Of a stretch of DNA of 28,555 nt, positions 21,661-28,555 are shown one piece after another. Positions within the stretch are counted from its first letter, which is position 1, and each line of letters opens with the position of its first letter. The notes below the pieces were generated by a model, which saw nothing but the letters and a program-made list of their open reading frames with translations, did not search any database and was not told where the DNA came from. The DNA comes from CAZUVM01 sp964623885 (GTDB lineage Bacteria > Verrucomicrobiota > Verrucomicrobiia > Limisphaerales > UBA8199). The translations under genes and the position numbers were made by a program. The DNA is taken from the NCBI GenBank assembly GCA_964623885.1, contig CAZUVM010000242.1:1-28555 (forward strand), written 5' to 3'.

Positions 21661-23421
21661 TTATTTCTTGCGGAAATAGAGCAGCAGCAGCAGGAACACG
21701 ATCACTTGAAGTAGGACGAAGCCGATGATCATCGGCAGCATCCGGAATCGTGATTTCCAAAGCTGGGGCGCCTGCAGCCGGCTGCAGCGATTGGTCATCT
21801 CGACTGATTCATAATCGTCGAGCTCTTTTTTCATTTCGGCCGCCGACTGGTAACGCCGCTTGGGGTCGCGTTCCATGGCGTGGAGGATGATTTCCTCCAG
21901 CACCGGCGTCAGCTTGGGGTTTACTTTCCGGGGCGCCACGGGGTCGCCCGTCGTTCGGGCGTTCATGATGACGTAGGCGCTGTCACCGCCGAAGGGGGGC
22001 TCGCCGGTGACCATTTCGTATAGAATTGCACCCAGGCTGTAGATGTCGGTCCGGGCGTCGCCACGGCTGCCGCGGACCTGCTCCGGGGCCATGTAATCGG
22101 GCGTGCCCATCGCCGGGGTGAAGCCGACGAACGTGAGCCGGCGCGAGGCCTGCGAACGGGCGATTCCGAAATCCATGATGCGGATGGTGCCATCGTTGCA
22201 GAGCATAATGTTCTGCGGCTTTAAATCGCGATGGATGACGCCCTTTTCGTGCATGTACTGCAGGGCTTCGCAAATGCGGCTGGCAATCTTTACCGCATCC
22301 GGTTCGGGCAATGGCCGCACGTTTTTGAGCAGTTCGCTCAACGTCTGGCCTTCCAGATACTCCATTACCAAATACGGGCGGCTCTTTTTTTCGACCGGAA
22401 TGAACTTGAGAATGTGAGGATGGTCGAGCAGCAAGCCGATTTCCTCCTCGCGCCGGAACCTGTCAAACCCGGCGGGATCGCTTTCGATTTGCAGCAACGG
22501 GACTTTGATGGCCACGGCCGCGCCGTTCTTTCGATCGTTCGCCTTGAACAGCGAGGCCATTCCGCTTTTGGCAATAATGTCGGTGATTTCGAACCGGTCA
22601 TCCAGGACGTCACCCACGTTTAAATCATGACCCGGCCGCCCGTTGCCTCGGTTTTTCGTGGGCAGAGACGTCTTGCCGCGGTCCACGTCCCAGACCTGGA
22701 TGATTTGCACGGAGACATTGTCGCTGACCTGGCGACGATCGGCCAATTCCATCATGCGTTTGCAGGCTTCACCCGGGTGGTATTTGATGACGGCCTGGAG
22801 GATCTCGTCATCCAGAAGGAATCCGTAAAGCCCGTCCGTGCATTGGAGAATGATATCACCCTGCTGCAACGGCTCGGTGGTGATGTCGTAGTGGCACATC
22901 GGTTCGTAGCCAATGCTGCGAGTGAGGGTGGATCGATGCGGGCTGGTCATGGCGTTGCGTTCGAGCAACAAACCCAGCTTTACTTGCAAAGAGGTGTAGG
23001 AATGGTCAGTCGTGAGTCGTTTGATCTTGCCGGCCCGAATCAGGTAAGCGCGGGAATCGCCCACGTGCGCAATGGTGACCTTGTCGTGCCGGAAAACGGA
23101 GGTCAGCAGCGTGGTGGCCATCCGGCCCTGGTGTTGGGCGGCCTGAAAGACTTTGGATGCGGCGATGTCGAACATTTCGCGCAGGGCGGCGGGAACAGGT
23201 CCATCGGGTTTGGCTTCTTTGAAAATCCCCAAAACGGTTTCGGCCGCGAGGCGGCTGGCGATATCACCATTGCCCTCACCGCCGACACCATCGGCCAGAA
23301 TGGCAATGCAGCCGGTTTTCTGAGCGTGCGCAAAATCCTCCGGTTCCCAGAACAGCAAGTAGTCCTCGTTATGATCTCGCACTGCACCGGCGCTGGAGAG
23401 TTGGTGGCATTTGATCTTCAT
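21661..23421 (-). CDS. Fused PP2C phosphatase / Ser-Thr protein kinase with C-terminal membrane anchor
   Basis: This 586-residue signalling protein holds opposing activities in one chain. PP2C domain at about 1-245: RDHNED (Asp20), LADGVGG (Asp44), GDSRAYL (Asp122), TDG (Asp196) and SDN (Asp234), all metal ligands present. Hanks-type kinase at about 275-535: a degenerate glycine loop (IIAKSGMASLF), Lys306 in VAIKVP, HRDLKPQN (397-404), Asp417 in DFG and APE. A hydrophobic helix at about 562-582 ends in FRKK, so it is tail-anchored with domains cytoplasmic. Start ATG 23421 (MKIKCHQLSSAGA). Targets are unknown. The gene is bracketed by two GATTA-type repeats. Confidence 0.93.
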   Translation of the reverse strand: MKIKCHQLSSAGAVRDHNEDYLLFWEPEDFAHAQKTGCIAILADGVGGEGNGDIASRLAAETVLGIFKEAKPDGPVPAALREMFDIAASKVFQAAQHQGRMATTLLTSVFRHDKVTIAHVGDSRAYLIRAGKIKRLTTDHSYTSLQVKLGLLLERNAMTSPHRSTLTRSIGYEPMCHYDITTEPLQQGDIILQCTDGLYGFLLDDEILQAVIKYHPGEACKRMMELADRRQVSDNVSVQIIQVWDVDRGKTSLPTKNRGNGRPGHDLNVGDVLDDRFEITDIIAKSGMASLFKANDRKNGAAVAIKVPLLQIESDPAGFDRFRREEEIGLLLDHPHILKFIPVEKKSRPYLVMEYLEGQTLSELLKNVRPLPEPDAVKIASRICEALQYMHEKGVIHRDLKPQNIMLCNDGTIRIMDFGIARSQASRRLTFVGFTPAMGTPDYMAPEQVRGSRGDARTDIYSLGAILYEMVTGEPPFGGDSAYVIMNARTTGDPVAPRKVNPKLTPVLEEIILHAMERDPKRRYQSAAEMKKELDDYESVEMTNRCSRLQAPQLWKSRFRMLPMIIGFVLLQVIVFLLLLLYFRKK

Positions 23422-23437
23422 TGGGTTCTCAGTCCAA

Positions 23438-23577
23438 TCTTAATCTTCTCGTAAGCGTAAGCGTAAGCGTGATCTACAGTCCAATCCAGACCGCGAAGGG
23501 GAGCAGCTATAGCAGTTCCATCAACACTGGCAGACATTGAGATAACGAGTAAGATTACGATTAAGAGCAAGATTAAT
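23438..23577. repeat. GATTA/TAATC-type degenerate repeat, copy 2, with GTAAGC hexamers
   Basis: TCTTAATCTT (23438-23447) is followed by three tandem GTAAGC hexamers (23451-23468) and, after a unique stretch, the mirrored words AAGATTACGATTAAGA (23551-23566) and AAGATTAATATT. It is built like the repeat at 21551-21659: TAATC words on the left, GATTA words on the right. It lies upstream of the kinase, so it may include its promoter region. Confidence 0.55.
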
Positions 23578-23580
23578 ATT

Positions 23581-23639
23581 AAAAAAAGCGCAGGCCCGGC
23601 CCCCCGTTTTGCGAAGGGCCGGGCTATTGTTGTGCGCTT
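23581..23639 (-). terminator. Strong intrinsic terminator of the permease gene
   Basis: On the minus strand GCCCGGCCC pairs with GGGCCGGGC (23594-23602 with 23616-23624), extended by an outer AAGCGCA/TGCGCTT stem, and is followed by seven T (plus-strand A7 at 23581-23587). It lies just after the permease stop. Unambiguous. Confidence 0.9.
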
Positions 23640-23652
23640 CTTCTTTCCTGAA

Positions 23653-25695
23653 TCAGGTAGGAACTGGTTTCTCCGTAAGCAAGATGGCCTTGCCGGTCTG
23701 GGCGCTGCGTTTTCTGAAGTAGAGGAGACCATAAACGCCCCAGCAGCCGGCGATAAACAGGGCGATGTAAGGCTCGTGCCAGCTCATGCCCGCCACCCCG
23801 CCGAGCCAGGGAATCGGACCGATGAGGTAGAACAGCATGCAAGCCAGGTTGGCTAACAGGCCGAACGCTGGGATGACCAGGTGCTTGAGGCCGTTAAAGC
23901 TATGGTGTTCTTTGAAGGCCACCATCGCGATCCAGCAGGTCATCATGTAGAGCATGAAGGTGCCGAAGTTGCTGATGAGGGTAATGGTCAGGAAGGTATT
24001 CGGCAGGTAGGTATACGCGTGCGGCGAGAAGATGCCAAAGCTGTACCAGATATTATGCTTGTCCAGCGCCGCAAGGTCAGAGCTTTGCGCGCCGAGGTAA
24101 ACCGAGCAAGTAATGATCCCGATGATGATGGAAAGGAAAACCAGCGTCCAAATCGCGCGGTGCGGCGACAGGTGTTTGCCGTGCAGCAGACCGAAGTGCG
24201 ACGGGACTTCTTCATCGCGGCCCATGGCGTAGGTCACCCGAGCACCGGTGTTGAGGCAGGACAAGGTCGTGCCGATTAACGCCAGGAACACGGTGACGGC
24301 CTGGATAATCATGAAAGCCTTGCCGGCCGCCACGCTTCCGAACAGCCAGGTGCCGGTCAGCAGCATGAGGTCGCCAATCGGTGCACCGGAAGCGCCAGCG
24401 TTGGAGATGCTATACCCGTTGTGCAGGAGGTAATTCGCCGCGAAATACTCAAACAGATAGCAGATGGCGCCTTGAATCACGAGCGACATCAGCACCGCGC
24501 GGGGAATATCCTTTTTGGGATTCTTCGCTTCTTCGCCGAGGGCAGTGCAGGATTCAAAACCGACGAGGATCAGAATCGCGATGCAGGCCTGGATGAAGAA
24601 CAACCCGATGCCGTGCGGAGCGAACACGGACCCCGCACTGGAATGATAATTGAACGTCCGCGGATCTTTCGCGTCACCTTTGCCGGTGAAGGCGTCTTTG
24701 TAACTGACGGTGAAGGGGTCGGCGATGGCGTGCCCGTCTTTATCGAGCTTCAGTTTGCCAGCATCGTCCTTTTGCCAAACCGGATACGGGTCGCCTTCAC
24801 CCAGGCCCATGGCGGTCAACGCGCCGAGCACTGCGGCATCCGTGTTTTTAGCTTTGTCGAGGTCATCCTTGGACACGGTCCGGTCCTGTTGCTTGAAAAC
24901 AGGTTGCCCTTTATCATCGGTCTTAGGCGAATTGTCGGCCCAGGTATCCTGCACCGGCTTGCCTTTGTCATCCGTCACATTTACCGAGTCAACGTTGTAG
25001 CTTACGACATTACCACCCGATAAATGGAAGCCCGTGGAGCCTTCTGGATGTTGCACGCGGTAGGCGATGGCAATCACCGCGAAGACCAACAGGGCGGAGA
25101 TCTGAATGATGTTGATCGCCATGTTGACGGCGGTGCTGCCATTAACGCCGCGAAAGGCGATGTAACCCACGAGCAAACCGAACACGATGCAGAACATGAA
25201 CATCTCCAGCGGGCTGTTGTAAACGCTACTGAAGGTATTGGGCCAAAATACGCTGGAAAGATAGCCGACAAGGATAGCCGTGACGCCGACCATGCATCCC
25301 GGATACACCCAGTAATAGAGGTGGCTGGCCCAGCCGGTGAAGAACTTCGCCACGCGCGCAAACTTCTTGTGCGACGAGCGGGCGAGGAAGGCCTGCTCGG
25401 CGTACAGGTACGAAGAGCCCGCGCCGGGGAACAGCTTGGATAATTCCGCGTAGCTGATCGCCGTAGCGAAGCAGAGCAGCAACGCGCCCAGAATGCCGAA
25501 CCACATGGCGCAGCCAGCCAAAGGTGCGCCATAGAGTGATTGTTCCTGGAACGTGAGCCACAAGAATGCCCCTGGCGCAATGAGCGCCATGGCGTTGATG
25601 GTTAGGCCGGTTAAGCCCAGCGTTGCTTTAGATGTTGTGGGCGCCTTTCCGCCCGCGGTACTGCCAGTGGTTGGTCGTGTATCTATGTTTGCCAT
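23653..25695 (-). CDS. APC-superfamily amino acid permease with large soluble insertion
   Basis: This inner-membrane amino acid/polyamine/organocation transporter has 680 residues, well above the usual 450-550. ATG 25695 has an excellent GGAGG site. The first helices carry GLTGLTINAMALIAPGAF and SYAELSKLFPGAGSSYLY, APC hallmarks; ESCTALGEEAKNP near 381-393 is another. Between the helix ending near 212 and the one from about 362, a hydrophilic segment of about 140 residues (215-355) is inserted. It holds the near-repeats TDDKGKPVQ and TDDKGQPVF and further Asp/Lys/Gly-rich words. Later helices to residue 665 complete the fold. Substrate unknown. A strong terminator follows; the 5' region holds only palindromes. 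Confidence 0.92.
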   Translation of the reverse strand: MANIDTRPTTGSTAGGKAPTTSKATLGLTGLTINAMALIAPGAFLWLTFQEQSLYGAPLAGCAMWFGILGALLLCFATAISYAELSKLFPGAGSSYLYAEQAFLARSSHKKFARVAKFFTGWASHLYYWVYPGCMVGVTAILVGYLSSVFWPNTFSSVYNSPLEMFMFCIVFGLLVGYIAFRGVNGSTAVNMAINIIQISALLVFAVIAIAYRVQHPEGSTGFHLSGGNVVSYNVDSVNVTDDKGKPVQDTWADNSPKTDDKGQPVFKQQDRTVSKDDLDKAKNTDAAVLGALTAMGLGEGDPYPVWQKDDAGKLKLDKDGHAIADPFTVSYKDAFTGKGDAKDPRTFNYHSSAGSVFAPHGIGLFFIQACIAILILVGFESCTALGEEAKNPKKDIPRAVLMSLVIQGAICYLFEYFAANYLLHNGYSISNAGASGAPIGDLMLLTGTWLFGSVAAGKAFMIIQAVTVFLALIGTTLSCLNTGARVTYAMGRDEEVPSHFGLLHGKHLSPHRAIWTLVFLSIIIGIITCSVYLGAQSSDLAALDKHNIWYSFGIFSPHAYTYLPNTFLTITLISNFGTFMLYMMTCWIAMVAFKEHHSFNGLKHLVIPAFGLLANLACMLFYLIGPIPWLGGVAGMSWHEPYIALFIAGCWGVYGLLYFRKRSAQTGKAILLTEKPVPT

Positions 25696-25747
25696 ATTTC
25701 CTCCGAGGAGGGTTCTACTGATGCGTTGCCAGGAACCGGACCCTGAT

Positions 25748-25931
25748 GGCGCTGATAGGCGCCTTCAGCCGTGCCGCGACCTCCGATTCCGCGGCGCGTT
25801 TCGCTGCCGGACAGCCTGTCCGCCTAGCGGCCCCAAGTCCTATCCCTCGCAACGCACTTCTCATCTGAGCGTCCCCTAAGCACCGATGGTGCCACCCGCA
25901 AAACGCCGCGGTTTTACGGCCAAAAAACCGC
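25748..25931. repeat. Palindromes in the permease upstream region
   Basis: The 25696-26040 stretch contains GGCGC/GCGCC (25748-25763), CGGACAG/CTGTCCG (25808-25822) and GCGGTTTT/AAAACCGC (25908-25931, loop of eight). The second resembles the CGGACA/TGTCCG unit of the 66-bp repeat. A short minus-strand frame across here has no ribosome site and overlaps the palindromes, so it is not called. Otherwise nothing recognisable. Confidence 0.5.
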
Positions 25932-26043
25932 ATTTTAACGGGATTTTTACAACGCTTCCTTCGTCACGTTAAATCGTTGTTTTCTGTCGGCTTTTGCTCA
26001 GCGAAGAAATTTTTGACCATGCTCCGCGAGCGCCGTCTTTCTG

Positions 26044-26066
26044 GGAGCGCCGGCATCCTTGCCGGC
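26044..26066. repeat. Partial copy of the GGAGCGC palindrome family
   Basis: GGAGCGC followed by GCCGGCA/TGCCGGC with a TCCT loop (26049-26066). The opening GGAGCGC and hairpin match the 66-bp repeat ends. It directly precedes the transposase remnant. Confidence 0.55.
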
Positions 26067-26069
26067 ACC

Positions 26070-26108
26070 GTCGAGTACAACGAGCGCTACATTTTCAAGC
26101 AGGTTTGA
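26070..26108 (+). pseudogene. 3'-terminal remnant of an IS200-like transposase
   Basis: The codons for VEYNERYIFKQV and the stop TGA match the last 13 codons of the intact transposase (VEYNERYIFNQI, stop) with few changes, and the following bases (TGAGTCTGTGGATTATGCC) also match those after the intact gene. No upstream coding part is present. This is the decayed 3' end of a second copy of the element. Confidence 0.8.
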
Positions 26109-26295
26109 GTCTGTGGATTATGCCGAGATGTCGCCCCTGACGGGGCTCGGAATGGTGCACTTTGATAGGCCTTACTACAAATATGTCGCCCCTTACCGGG
26201 GCTCGGAATATGCCAGCCCCGTCAGGGGCGGAATCTGTGTAGCCCAGCAGCAAAAAAGCATCCCGAGCCCCGCTAGGGGCGGCATCATTGTAGAA
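26109..26295. repeat. REP-like palindrome array, left of the transposase
   Basis: Four GC hairpins built on GCCCC/GGGGC: CGCCCCTGACGGGGC (26131-26146), CTACAAATATGTCGCCCC...GGGGC (about 26174-26205), and two in reverse orientation ending GGGGCGGAATCTGTGTAG and GGGGCGGCATCATTGTAG (about 26211-26293). Direct and inverted units alternate as in bacterial BIMEs. The array aligns well with 26840-27062. Confidence 0.8.
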
Positions 26296-26380
26296 CCCGT
26301 CCATAATCTCATCCGGGAAAAAATGGATTAGCTATAACAAAACAATTTAAAATATGTGTTAGCATCGCTATTGTGCGCAC

Positions 26381-26839
26381 ATGGCGAATACCTACACGCA
26401 GATTTACATCCAGATTGTCTTCGCTGTCGAAGGGCGACTAAACCTTCTGAAGCTCGAGAACAACAATGAGCTACAGAAGTACATTACCGGGATTGTTTCC
26501 GGTCAGAATCAAAAGCTTCTGGCCATTAATAACATGCCGGATCACGTGCATCTGCTGGTTGGGTTACGCGCCGACTTGTCGCTCTCCGAGTTGGTTCGAG
26601 ACATCAAAGCGAGTTCCTCAGGATTCATTAACAAAAAGCGGTGGGTTCAAGGCAGATTCACATGGCAAGAAGGCTTTGGGGCGTTTTCGTATTCCCGTTC
26701 CCAAATTGGCGCGGTGATTCGCTACATTCAGAATCAGCAACGGCACCATGCACGGCGCACATTTCGGGAGGAATATATCGAGTTCCTTCGCAAGTTCGGC
26801 GTCGAGTACAACGAACGCTACATTTTCAACCAGATTTGA
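26381..26839 (+). CDS. IS200-like HUH transposase, REP-associated (RAYT-type)
   Basis: This 152-residue Y1 single-strand transposase starts MANTYTQIYIQIVFAVEGR. It contains the HUH metal site His55-Val-His57 in MPDHVHLLV and the catalytic tyrosine in YIQNQ (Tyr115, with Gln119), plus GRFTWQEGFGAFSYSRSQI, all intact. Such enzymes nick and join hairpin-end DNA through a 5' phosphotyrosine; RAYT members are domesticated forms thought to mobilise REP palindromes. The gene is flanked on both sides by REP-like arrays, supporting that reading. Length is normal for the group. The preceding 80 bases are A/T-rich and should hold the promoter. Confidence 0.92.
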   Translation: MANTYTQIYIQIVFAVEGRLNLLKLENNNELQKYITGIVSGQNQKLLAINNMPDHVHLLVGLRADLSLSELVRDIKASSSGFINKKRWVQGRFTWQEGFGAFSYSRSQIGAVIRYIQNQQRHHARRTFREEYIEFLRKFGVEYNERYIFNQI

Positions 26840-27062
26840 GTCTGCGGGTTATGCCAAGATGTCGCCCCAGACGGGGCTCAGATGGTTTTTTGTGAGGCGT
26901 ACTACAAATATGTCGCCCCGAGCGGGGCTGGACTGGTGCTCTTGATTGGCCGTTCTACAAATATGTCGCCCCGAGCGGGGCTCGGAATATCGCAGCCCCG
27001 TCAGGGGTGGAATCTTTGTAGCGCAGCAGCAAAAAAGTCATCCCGAGCCCAGCCAGGCGGCC
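26840..27062. repeat. REP-like palindrome array, right of the transposase
   Basis: Hairpins GCCCCAGACGGGGC, GCCCCGAGCGGGGC (twice, each preceded by CTACAAATATGTC) and an inverted unit GCCCCGTCAGGGGTGGAATC...TTTGTAG, then CAGCAGCAAAAAAG and a decaying last unit. The order matches the left array. It ends just before the stop of the following transporter gene. Confidence 0.8.
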
Positions 27063-27068
27063 CTACTC

Positions 27069-28481
27069 CTAGCGGAAGAAAAGCCACCAAACGATCAGCA
27101 GCATTGGCAGCATGAACGGCAAAGTGTACTTGAAGATGTATCCCAGGAACGTGGGTGTGTGAGCCTTTTGATGCTCGGCGATGGATTTAACCATGAAATT
27201 AGGGCCGTTGCCGATGTAGGTGTTCGCGCCGAAGAATACCGCGCCCACGCTCACCGCCAGCACATAAGGGTTGAGGTGCGAATTGCCCAACAGATAAGCC
27301 ACCTGGATCTGATCGGGAGTCACGCAGCCACGCTGCAGGTCCAAAGCGTGATACTGCTGCAGCGCCGCAAAGGCGGATTTGATCTCCTCCGCGTGCGCGC
27401 CCGCCACGGCTGACAAACCCGCTCCATGATTCTGTACGAGGTTTGCCAATTGTTGCAGAGCGCCGCCATCCAGGAACCGGCCGAAGGCAGCTTTCAAAAA
27501 GCAGAGGTAAGTCGGCGCATTGTCCAGCACGCTCGAAAGGCTGCCGGAACCCCAATAGAAGAAACCCGGTGAAGCCACCTTCAGGCGCGCGGCGTTGAGT
27601 TGCAGCCAATCGAGGGCCGGCATCATCGTTGCGAAGATCCCCACAAACAAAACAGCAACCTCGCGCAGTGGGTCGAGCGTGAAATGGTTGGCTTCATGGA
27701 CTGGCCTGGGTGTGGTGAAATACGAGCCAAGCGCGGCGGCAATCATTAGCGCTTCGCGCAGGAACGGCGGCCGATGAACGAAAACGGCGCCGAGAATGAC
27801 GGCGAGAAACAGCAGGTTGCTCAGGCCTTGAAAGCGCCATTGCTCGGCCTCGCCGGTCAGTTCGTCGCGCACCTGGCGGGGCGCGCGTGCGTAGTTACTG
27901 CGGTCCACAAGGTAGAACATCAATAATAGGATCCCCACCCCCACACTCCACACTGGCAAGCAGCGCTGCATGACCCAATGAAACGGCACCCCCATCATGT
28001 AACCAAGGAACAGTGGCGGATCGCCAATAGGCGTGAGACAACCGCCGACGTTTGAGACGATAAAGATGAAGAAGATGACGTGGTGCCCGGTGAGACGGTA
28101 TTTATTCATGCGCAGCCACGGCCGGATCAAAAGCATCGAAGCGCCGGTGGTGCCAAGCAGGTTGGCCGCTACGGCTCCCAGCAAAAGGAAACCGGTGTTC
28201 GCGAGTGGCGTGGCCTCGCCTTTGACGTTGATGTGAATGCCGCCGGACACAACGAACAGAGAGCCGATGAGCGCGATAAAGCCCAAATAATCGCGCCCGG
28301 TCCGCCAGATGCTCTCGGGCGAACGCAAACCGAGCGCGTAGTAGGCCAGGACCACGAGCGTCAGACCGGTCACGACCTTGATATAATGGCGGCTCCACCA
28401 GGCGGAAAAAAAGAACGGCGCCAGCGCAATCATCGTCAACAGGATGACGAACGGCAACATCATCACGGGATTGACGTTCAT
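27069..28481 (-). CDS. Sodium:proton antiporter / citrate-type transporter (CitMHS_2-like)
   Basis: This inner-membrane ion transporter has about 470 residues from ATG 28481 (MNVNPVMMLPFVILL); an upstream TTG at 28529 is less likely. There are ten or more helices with ion-transporter loops: GSLFVVSGGIHI, NLLGTTGASMLLIRPWL, FIVSNVGGCLTPIGDPPLFLGY and the symmetric SVLDNAPTYLCFL and GANTYIGNGPNFMVKSIA, which pair as in the IT superfamily. The SNVGG-x-L-x-PIGDPPLFLG signature fits NhaD/CitMHS_2 proteins. Whether it moves sodium/proton or a dicarboxylate is not decidable here. The gene ends at the edge of the REP array. Confidence 0.8.
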   Translation of the reverse strand: MNVNPVMMLPFVILLTMIALAPFFFSAWWSRHYIKVVTGLTLVVLAYYALGLRSPESIWRTGRDYLGFIALIGSLFVVSGGIHINVKGEATPLANTGFLLLGAVAANLLGTTGASMLLIRPWLRMNKYRLTGHHVIFFIFIVSNVGGCLTPIGDPPLFLGYMMGVPFHWVMQRCLPVWSVGVGILLLMFYLVDRSNYARAPRQVRDELTGEAEQWRFQGLSNLLFLAVILGAVFVHRPPFLREALMIAAALGSYFTTPRPVHEANHFTLDPLREVAVLFVGIFATMMPALDWLQLNAARLKVASPGFFYWGSGSLSSVLDNAPTYLCFLKAAFGRFLDGGALQQLANLVQNHGAGLSAVAGAHAEEIKSAFAALQQYHALDLQRGCVTPDQIQVAYLLGNSHLNPYVLAVSVGAVFFGANTYIGNGPNFMVKSIAEHQKAHTPTFLGYIFKYTLPFMLPMLLIVWWLFFR

Positions 28482-28555
28482 AGAGAGGCCAAACGTTTTG
28501 CTGCACGCGCATTGCAACCATGAACCCAACCTGCGCGAATGGCTTCTCCCTCTCC

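Noticed and set aside
22627..23454. 275-residue plus-strand frame across the phosphatase domain
   Set aside because: Antisense of PP2C motifs; no homology pattern.
25715..25933. 72-residue minus-strand frame upstream of the permease
   Set aside because: Crosses several palindromes, Arg/Ala-rich, no ribosome site; likely a frame across repeats.
26109..27062. Possible CRISPR array
   Set aside because: Units are palindromic, irregularly spaced, in both orientations, and there are no unique spacers of constant length or cas genes; they are REP-like.

Overview
This window looks like chromosomal DNA from a Gram-negative bacterium of the Verrucomicrobiota, most likely a Pedosphaera/Limisphaera-like lineage. 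That placement is an inference. It rests on a DUF1080 lipoprotein, a secreted FKBP-type isomerase, a fused PP2C-phosphatase/Ser-Thr kinase, several short hypothetical genes, and many dispersed GC-rich palindromic and GATTA-type intergenic repeats. Genes lie on both strands in short units of one to three, with no long operon and no rRNA or complete tRNA.

Region 1 (1 to about 2313) is the right end of an integrative element. It has an XRE-type repressor cut by the window edge, a divergent set of small genes ending in an excisionase-like DNA-binding protein, and a convergent tyrosine integrase. Next to the integrase start is a T-arm plus acceptor-stem fragment of a tRNA, which I read as the attachment site. 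Region 2 (2.3-12.1 kb) is a housekeeping stretch: a small membrane protein, a small hypothetical, a phosphohexomutase, a lone nuoA, a DUF2905 protein, an ABC exporter, an HD phosphohydrolase, a periplasmic FKBP isomerase, purM, a secreted protein resembling linalool dehydratase/isomerase, and a rhodanese-like protein.

Region 3 (12.1-18.6 kb) mixes genes with small repeats. It holds a broken Imm8-like fragment, a four-helix membrane protein, gnd, a DUF1080 lipoprotein, a DUF167 protein, a CaCA-like exchanger and two small hypotheticals. Around them are two copies of a terminator-bearing element of about 95 bp, two copies of a MITE-like element of about 140 bp, and two inverted copies of a 66-bp palindromic repeat. 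Region 4 (18.6-25.7 kb) carries signal peptidase I, two response regulators, a secreted protein with a strong terminator, the phosphatase-kinase fusion bracketed by GATTA-type repeats, and an APC permease with a large soluble insertion.

Region 5 (25.7-28.5 kb) is a REP/transposase locus: an intact IS200-like HUH transposase between two arrays of REP-like palindromes, with the left array headed by the remnant of a second transposase 3' end. It runs into a CitMHS_2-type sodium/proton antiporter or citrate-type transporter. No CRISPR array, canonical toxin-antitoxin pair or known defence operon was recognised. The least explained signals are the paired terminator-bearing elements, the linalool-dehydratase-like protein, the permease insertion and the layered repeat families.
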